A stretch of 64,000 bases of DNA from Fasciola hepatica (lineage: Eukaryota; Platyhelminthes; Trematoda; Plagiorchiida; Fasciolidae). Shown here one piece after another: positions 56,516-64,000 of the stretch. Position numbers and translations under genes: made by a program. Location: assembly GCA_948099385.1 (NCBI GenBank), contig CANUEZ040000167.1:3447001-3511000 (forward strand), written 5' to 3'. Below the pieces are notes generated by a model. The model searched no databases. It saw only the letters and a list, made by a program, of their open reading frames with translations, and was not told where the DNA came from. Positions within the stretch are counted from its first letter, which is position 1; each line of letters opens with the position of its first letter.

Positions 56516-59500
56516 CTTCCTTGAGTTTGTCGGGTCTTAGCTCATCCGACCCAGATCTTCGTTGATCTTCACTTCGCACAAATATATACAGACCAGAGTG
56601 GGTCTGATACTCGATGGCTCTGATGAATTTTTGAAGACAGGCCGGAAAAACTGCTGTACTGGGAAGAAATCGGAGTTGAAACTTTCGAAATCAATTTCTT
56701 CTTTTTTGTTTCTTACGTTTTTGCCACTGAGATGCCCCATAGCCTCAAACACGCCCTAACTACTGATTTTTGCTGAGGTGGTTTCTGTATACAACTAGTT
56801 CGATCATTTCACTTCAGATTTGTTTAAGTTATTTAAATTCTAACCGTAGTTGTCTGCCGATGTTTACAAGCTGGGATTTTCTTTCTTAGCAGTTGATAAA
56901 ATATTGATGAAAAACGTCGATCGGCTTGTGTTTAGACGGTGCAAACGAGCAATAGCGGCCAGGGTGAACGTTGAGGTAATGGGTGACGTGCTCGTAGAAA
57001 ATGGGCTAGTCTGAGTTTGAAAAAAGCGGAAAGTATCTGTTGAGGTACTCAGGGTTTTGAACGAACATTTCCCTTGCCCCGCTTTCCTAGGAGGTCCCAA
57101 TATAGTGTACCGTTTGGGTATACCATACATCTACGGATATCTTTTGAGATGCAGGAAACAGAGCTGCTCGGAGGTGCTCGCTCTGAACATTGAACAATTG
57201 CAGTCGGTTTGTATAAACCAAATCTGATTGGCTTCAAGCCCGGTGGGAAAAGGTCCCTAACTCATCCAGCCAAGCTTGGTGAGATGAGCATCGTTAAGCC
57301 TGATAGGAGAACCAAAAATACGCGATGTGTTCGCTCAGTTTTGCAAAGGCCGACATAAACAGAAAAGTTCAGACCTCATGCTCAAAACCGGTAGTTGATG
57401 CAGTAGCTGCCAGGTGGACGTCTGCGATGAGTATCGAGTGGAATCCACTCAGAAAATGCGGCTTATAATCTATAATGTGGTGGCAGCCATTTTGGCTGAG
57501 CACGTTAAAGCCAGATTTGTAGAGTTGCTCCAGCTTTGGTTGAAGCAAGTGACGGCCCCTCCTACGGGACCTTGATCATCAGTCAGACGGTCGGCTTGGT
57601 GCCAAACGAAGTCACCCAGCTGTATATTCTCGTCGGATAGTTTCTAACCAGAGCAAGATTCTTCTAACGTGACAATTTCTGCATTGAGTACTCCTTCCAC
57701 CGTAAGACAGCTAACAACCCTTCGATTCTTCACAAAACAATAAAGGGCACTTCTCATTTAGGCCCGCGAAACCAGAGATTTCCCACCCTTGCTTGACTGA
57801 AGACCGAACCACCTTCCCGCAAGGCTTTTCTGCTCTCCCCCATTTTATTCCTTGATATTCCTCCTGAACCTATTTCAAACTCTGTAACAATAATTCACGA
57901 GCTTTCATTGTGAGGGAAGACATGTGAACTAATAACAAACGTGCAAGTGTACGACAGCCTTGATGACATTCAAGTCGTTGAGACGACGACCACTCGTATA
58001 AATATCACCGAATTGCGGTGGACCTTCGATCTTCAAACTACACAGCACAGCGCATCTTAAAGTCCCCTTCAAACTCAGGACCATCGGCTTATTATATATG
58101 TAGATATTTAGCCATGCTGAGTGCATAGATCACAAGTTATCATGAATTTTCTGGCATTTGGCCTACCTTGGTTCATGGATTGGCTTGAGTTGGGGTTTGT
58201 GCTGCTTGAGTTCTCATCATGAATATTTACAAAAAAACGTATGGAAAACCATCACAAGGCCTTTGGCCTCCTTCGGATGGAACCATGCATAGCTCAGCGA
58301 CTACCAGAAGTCTTTTTCAAATCCCAACGAGCATGGAATACGTAAACCAGCCAAAGTAATGCTGGCTGCTAACCGATCGAATAAATTTGAACCGCAGGGT
58401 CCGGGGGAGATCAGCCCCGTTATCCTTTGGTGAGGTTCCTTTTCCAGTCCCACGGGTCAGCCGCAAGTCAGCAGCTTCGCTTAGTCTAACATCTGCGTAG
58501 GACGCGTTTCCTTTAAAAAGACTGAAGGAAGAAGGCAGTAGAACAAATTCTATTACAGAACGAATATCGGTTGAGGGCAACAAATGAGGTTCAGAACGCA
58601 CAAGTGAATTTCGAACTTCAAGAAGAAGATGAAGTTATTGATCATGGTAAGACATCTAGACCGATGTTCCACCAGATTATTACACGAACCCAAAAAGGAT
58701 TCGTCCGTTGGAGCTCCGAGGACGGAGCATGAATGGAATCAGCTGTCCTCCTAAGATTCTAAGTTCGGGCTTTAGAAGAACCTGCAAGCTAGTCTTCAAG
58801 AGGAGGTCATGCATGGGGATTGAGTCTCATCTATCCTGAAACGTTTCTAGCGGGTGGGAAGTCAGGGTGGCGTGCAGCAATTGGTAATAAGTGTAGGACT
58901 GACTTTTGTACAGTCTGCCTTTCTCCTCTGAACCCGCCCTTACAAGGCGTGGTCAAGGATGAGTCCGGTGTGCAAAATGTGACCGACATATTCTTGTCGT
59001 GGACAAACGAAGGTTCTACCCGGGAGATGAGATTCCCCTTTCGGAGATTTGAGGGGAGTTTTGCCTAATCAGATTCAGTACCCACAATGCGGGTTAACAG
59101 GCTTCCGCTTGGTGTAAAGAGGCCAAGTTTTTTGCAGAGCCAGTATCCCAGGTTCCTGTGCCAACCTCCCTTTGGGTTTGCAAAGAGGAGTTCATCCAAA
59201 AGATTTTATCTGGAGCATTAAGAAATGACATGCTGGAGCACCAGTTATCAATAACTGGGGGATTCTAGGTAGTTGGCCAGCCCTCAGCTAGATCAAAGGC
59301 GGTCCGGACTGCCAGCGATCCGGTGTTCCAAATGGGAAAGCGATCAACGTGAACCGTGAATCTAACGGGAATGATTTTTGGAGGTTGGAAATGTAACTTA
59401 TGGACTGAAATGGACTGCTTACTGAGACCTTGTGGACACCAAAATACACTGTTGCAGGTTGAAATGCGCGGAAGGCAAATGAACGGTCAGCTGAAAAGCT

Positions 59501-62500
59501 TTGACGGAGAAACTGTAGTTTGCCGCTGAGCCAGCTTATCCTGAGTTTGGAAAGAGGCGCAAAGTGCGGCACCCTTTAGAAGGCTCTCGCTTACCTCAGC
59601 TCCGCTTCGTTGTAGGCTTGCTTCAAGTTGTCCATCGCAGAGTGCATATTTTGATGTATCATCTGCTCTGAACTGAACCTTGCTGAGATGCATAGATGGG
59701 CCTGCCCTCTTGCACGTTCTCATGAATCACATCTTTGTTGATGCATTCGGAACGTTGCTGTAGATAAAGGCGAGGCCAGTTAGCTTGTACCGGCTTGAAG
59801 CACAACGGTCTCCGTTTTGAAAACAAGGGATAAGACTGCCCTTCTTCAAATTTGTTGAAAAGCTCTCGTGTCAAGACGCTCCTAAAACAGTGCCGCGTAA
59901 ATATAAGCAAGAACGATGGCAGTTACTCTCAGGGTTCAAGATGGACTACGTCCTTCCCCATCGAACAAAGGAATCTAGCCTCTTCCGGGTAGCCCTCATC
60001 CATGCAGCAATATTGGCAAAGCGCCTCAAGGAATTTGCCTGGGGGATCAATATGAGCTATATAAGGTTGACCAGATGGGTTGAAACTGGAATGAGAGCAG
60101 CCGTCAGTTTCAAATTGTTAGGGTGAGAATGTACTGTTTCCATATATCGGGGACAATGGAGGGGGAAGTTTTCCTTTCGCCTAAAGGATTGAACTTAAAA
60201 AGCCTGCTCCGCCGCACTCAAATGAGAAGCCCAGTTTTTTTGAAAACTTCCCGGGTTTTTTCTTGTACGGAACGAGCACGTCTTCCAAGGCCGTTTAACT
60301 TCCCGAAAGAACACTCCAAAATCTCGCGGACAGCATGGATCACCCATTCAGTATGCGGGTAATGTACTTCGGCAGAAGGGGCCAATCTTTTGTATTTCAT
60401 CAAATACCAGGCATAGACCGCAGATCAGCCTCGCGGGTGGACTTCCATATCCGCGTATTGAGAAGCCGCGTCTTCATCTTACGTCACTTGAGGATACTGT
60501 CTCAACCAAGAGTGTATTCATACTTTTGTATACTCCAGTAGGCTCAACGACCTACTGTTTGTTGCTCCGCCTACCCAAAGTAAAAAGTGAAATTTTGGGG
60601 CGACGTGACTGCTTTGACCAGGTGGTGGAAAATGGGCCACCGCTCCCACCCGGTATCTGTCATCTTAATAACTAGATCTAACAGGGACTGACACTGGCAG
60701 TAACCATATCCAGTGGAAGTGAGGACACTTAAGCCTTGATAAATTAGCTAGAATATTTGATGGCCTTGCTACATACGGGCACATTCCACTCTAGGTTCAT
60801 CGAAAGCTCAGACCAGAACATAAGAAAAAGGATGAGGTACATTTAAGGGGTTCTTACCCTGATCAAGCGGGCCTCTGAATGTGAAAAGAGGAGAAGGAGT
60901 AATGATCCAAGTCACCCATTACCGTAGTCCTCCTGGATAGGCCAAGTTGTGCCCATGAATTGTCTACCAGTTGTATGTAGCAGACCACCATTGAGAATAC
61001 TGCAAGAAAGATGTCACTGAACAGAGGACAAACCCACCACGGTGGTGTGATCCCGTAAGGCAGTCGAAGATAGGAAGAGAACCACGATTCCGTAAAGGTG
61101 AAGCGCTGGATCTTGAAGCCTATACCGCGATTTATTAGAAGGGAAGGACAACGGCCTCGGCACAGAACAAATCTCAACTCAGAAAACTAGAGGCCTAAAA
61201 CCCGAAAATTGTTTTTTTGAGAACAAAGTTCGGATAGGGGGAGATCTGACGTTCCGCGCCCCAAAATGACAATAGAAACTTCTAGGTCAGCTTCATTTCT
61301 TGTGCCCCTTTGGTATATCATAAGCCTATTTATGCAGAGTTGCGTGTGGTCTTTTCATTATATCTCTATATTCTAACCATTTGTAACCCATTTTCGCTCT
61401 CCCTCTTACTTGCAGTTACGATAGCCAGAATTAGATTACGTGTGACGAGCACACACGGAATCCTTCGAACAGCAATCAAGGTGGTAACCCCAAGTGTTTA
61501 AAGAATGGTTTAGAAGTAGGGATCCAAAATGTCTGTTGCAGCACTTGTTTCCACGAAAGATGCTGAGGCTTGACGGTGACCCTCAACTGCATATACTGCA
61601 GATATAACAGGTCCGATTGCATTTGCCCAAACAGTCGGAAATTCCCGCGTATTAAGCTCATGCTAGCAAATTTAATCTCTAAACTGCCACACTTTGCCAT
61701 ACTACCCTCAATCAGAAGAAACTTCCACTGGAGATCACCTCACAAAACAGGGCCACTGACATTGTTGCTGAGTGAAATTGTCCCCCCCCTAAACTTGTCA
61801 TCCGGTGAAGAATAACAACGAGGAGACTTCTGAAAAGCTTCAGCCAATCGAAGTTAGTTCAGAGAATGGAACAGATACACGGAAGATAATGACCCACCTC
61901 GGTCCATCTCGAGGCTTCGTACTGAGCCCAATGTGGGCTCCGAAATTAGGAAGCAAAAGGATGTCATATCGAAAACGGAAACAGCCTTCCCACGACCTAG
62001 TGCCCCTGCAGACACCCTTATTAGAAGTAAACTTATTGGCTTTGGTTCGAAACTTCAGAGAAAAGAAAATCTTCATCTAGTCACTAGCCAAACTCCAGGT
62101 TGATAGTGATGTCGCACTCGGAAGGGGAAGAGACATGTCGCTGTGGGACATCCTTGAACCACTTACGACAGGCGGAAAACAAAGGGAACGAGAAGTGAGG
62201 TTTTATGTGGGTAATCTCCTGAGGATCATAGGTTTGCCCGGACCTGTTGCCAGCAAGTGCATCCTCCAGTCTGAAAAATGGAGGGGTCACCAGGGTGATC
62301 AGGACTGGGGGCTCGGACTGGCTGCTTCGGAGTCCGGTAATCCCAGACTCTCGGAGGGTTTCTTACAGGCTGTACCAGAGATCAGGGGTTCCACGAAGAA
62401 CACAATCTTAGTTCAATTCGTTGGCTCTTCTCTTCGAAGTGGAGAATAGCCGATGATCCCACTAAGCTTCCACGATGGATTCCACCCTGCTATTCTCCAA

Positions 62501-62739
62501 CCGCCCACAGTAAGGGTAACTCAGCTGCCATTGTAGCCGTGTGCTTGTTCCGGAGAAGCCTCAGGGGAATCCAAAACCGCAGTGAGGAAATGTTTAGGGA
62601 ACGTGGGTTGTCCAGCTTCGTCTTGAGCACTACCGTTGTACGCTGCAGTGGCAAATGCCGTCAGTTTACAGCAAAGCCCGTCCAAAATAAAGCAAAAAAA
62701 GCAGTTCAGACTGTAGTTTTGAGCAACTGGAAGCCCCGG
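56516..62739. other. No firmly recognised gene
   Basis: About 6.2 kb without a nameable domain. On the plus strand near 58,370-58,430 the reading EPQGPGEISPVIL resembles an early LINE RT block, and 58,820-59,068 is open for 82 codons, but nothing else of an RT follows. A good acceptor (CTCTCCCTCTTACTTGCAG, ending near 61,414) has no recognisable exon after it. Other frames of 60-105 codons occur on both strands without support. Confidence 0.3.
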
Positions 62740-64000
62740 AGAATCCATACAATAAGAAGAGGACTGAGCATCTGCTTGTTTTTCACACCAATGCCAAGAG
62801 TTGGAGTAACAACCGGTTGGAGGACAAGGCTCGCGCAATACGTGTAGATGTGATGAGGGTTGCTAAGGCCTGGATTCAACCCCAGGAGATTAGCAGACAT
62901 CGGAAAGCTCCCACGTCCGTAGTCAGCCTCGTGGAAGGCCGCTTGGACAGCGAGGGTACTACCGTCAACAAGAGGAATCCACGCTACACCTACCCCGCGT
63001 GCGAGCCTCTCTGGTTACCCTCACGGCCTGCCAGGCAGAACTGAGGGTCGTCTGTGCGTCCTGCCGCCCGCCTTCTCGAACAGAGGAATGGGACCAGCCA
63101 AAACAATAATAAAGGCTTCTTACAGGATTGTGGGAAATTGCTGACAGTAGGGGACCTCAAAGAGTCAAAGGCGGACTGGATACACATACTATCCATTAGG
63201 AAATGCTCCGGCCGCAGTCTGTTAGGCTTTATCCATAGTGAGGGCCTGACGCAGCATGTTTCCGAGGCGATCATACGGAGGCAGGGGCAAAGTCCATCTG
63301 CCCTGGACCCTGAGGTGTTAAGAAACCCGAGGGAAGTTTCGGACTTCCAGGTTGAGATTCCGCTGGAAAACACTGATAAAGGAAAGCTCAGCTTAACACT
63401 GAACCCGGGCAAACTGGTATCCTCAGACAAGGAAGGACGTAGCTACCGCTAGAAGATCGGATAATTTTGAAAGGAATTGGGCTGAGATCGAAAGGAGGTT
63501 AAGCAGGCAGAACACTTTGTGGAGTGGCTCCAGAAGCACATTACGGATAACCTCCTGTCGCTGACTGGCACGGTAGCTCCTCTTTCGAAGAATATCTGGA
63601 GGAGTGCCCAGCCGTAGCTGACTAGTCGGGTCCGAAGAGCTATTCAGAGGAAGGAGTAGGCTTGGGCCAGATAATGAAGTAGTGGTGGTCACAGAAGTTA
63701 CCTGCGTTGATCAGCGGAAAAAGCCAGGTCGCGTAAGATTCGGAACGAATGCAGGAATTACGAGAAGCATTTAGCCCTAACCACCAAAGTAAACCCCAAG
63801 TGCCGCAACTTTATGCAGTCCAAGCCGGCTAAGAGAGGCCGCTGGAACAGAGATCAGCGGGGTGGAGAAGCCAACAAAAGTCTCAGGAAGGCATAATCCC
63901 TCCAGCACACCTCCGGGGGCAGTATGAGCTGTAGAAAGGGACCTCAGATCTTCCGAGCATCCCCACCACGGCTGCACCCTAAATAACAGAGGAAGCCATC
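62740..64000 (+). pseudogene. LINE AP-endonuclease and linker, degenerate, runs off the window
   Basis: Plus-strand pieces occur in the order of a CR1/Jockey-type ORF2. The start is LLVF-TNA-like (62,775-62,800). VDVMRVAKAWIQPQEIS (62,845-62,893) is the active-site block, with Lys where the catalytic Glu belongs. TACQAELRVVCASCRPPSRT lies near 63,030. GDLKESKADW (63,150-63,179) and FIHSEGLTQHVSEAIIRRQG (63,231-63,290) follow. The linker has LTGTVAPLSKNIWRSAQP and LTSRVRRAIQRKE (about 63,560-63,650) and KIRNECRNYEKHL (63,740-63,775). Frames shift several times and stops occur. The 132-codon frame 63,054-63,452 is the longest intact part. The RT would lie beyond the window. Confidence 0.8.

Noticed and set aside
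58340..58440. Possible LINE RT start (GPGEISPVIL-like reading)
   Set aside because: Only one short block matches and the catalytic blocks are not found downstream, so I did not annotate it as a LINE.
62990..63430. 146-codon minus-strand frame
   Set aside because: It is antisense to the plus-strand LINE endonuclease block, which has clear family motifs.
1..64000. CRISPR arrays, bacterial operons, phage or plasmid modules
   Set aside because: No regularly spaced repeats, no Shine-Dalgarno-led gene clusters and no long adjacent frames. The retroelement content and splice signals indicate an animal nuclear genome.

Overview
This window looks like nuclear DNA from a repeat-rich invertebrate. A flatworm (tapeworm or fluke) is my best guess, because the retroelements are a Gypsy lineage resembling CsRn1, several BEL/Pao elements and CR1/Jockey-type LINEs; the taxonomic call is inference. 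There are no operons, no ribosome binding sites and no continuous long genes. Most short open frames are antisense shadows or chance. Almost everything recognisable is a transposable element at some stage of decay.

Left part (1-21 kb): a broken Gypsy pol fragment on the plus strand (0.3-1.7 kb); four minus-strand 3' ends of LINEs (6.0-7.4, 11.2, 11.7 and 14.3 kb); two copies of an unnamed dispersed repeat (5.1 and 13.4 kb); one copy of a SINE-like repeat (8.3 kb, partner at 31.3 kb); a few candidate host or ancient coding exons with good splice signals (15.3-17.3 kb); and a LINE endonuclease remnant (18.2 kb).

Centre (21-43 kb): a structurally complete but heavily mutated BEL/Pao element on the minus strand, with LTRs at 21.16-21.51 and 27.45-27.79 kb and gag, protease, RT, RNase H, integrase and the DUF5641 tail in order. 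Two decayed plus-strand BEL/Pao relics follow, one at 33.3-34.4 kb (RNase H to integrase) and one at 37.9-43.05 kb (gag knuckle to DUF5641). The second is interrupted between RT and RNase H by foreign sequence with a 16-bp inverted repeat and a possible old LTR.

Right part (43-64 kb): a second Gypsy fragment on the minus strand (47.75-49.69 kb) has an ~855-bp core almost identical to the copy at the left end, although their flanks differ clearly. Next to it lies the youngest element, a 4.6-kb BEL/Pao insertion (50.56-55.15 kb) with ~99% identical LTRs, a candidate CTCTG target duplication and an 846-codon gag-protease-RT frame. It has lost RNase H and the integrase core through a clean internal deletion, so it is non-autonomous. 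A ~290-bp direct repeat pair (46.86 and 56.2 kb) brackets the Gypsy and BEL insertions. The window ends inside a degenerate plus-strand LINE (endonuclease to linker, 62.7-64 kb).

I found no convincing novel cellular system. The strongest leads are the sharp-edged near-identity between two catalytically dead Gypsy fragments and the young, deleted BEL element that must have relied on enzymes supplied in trans.
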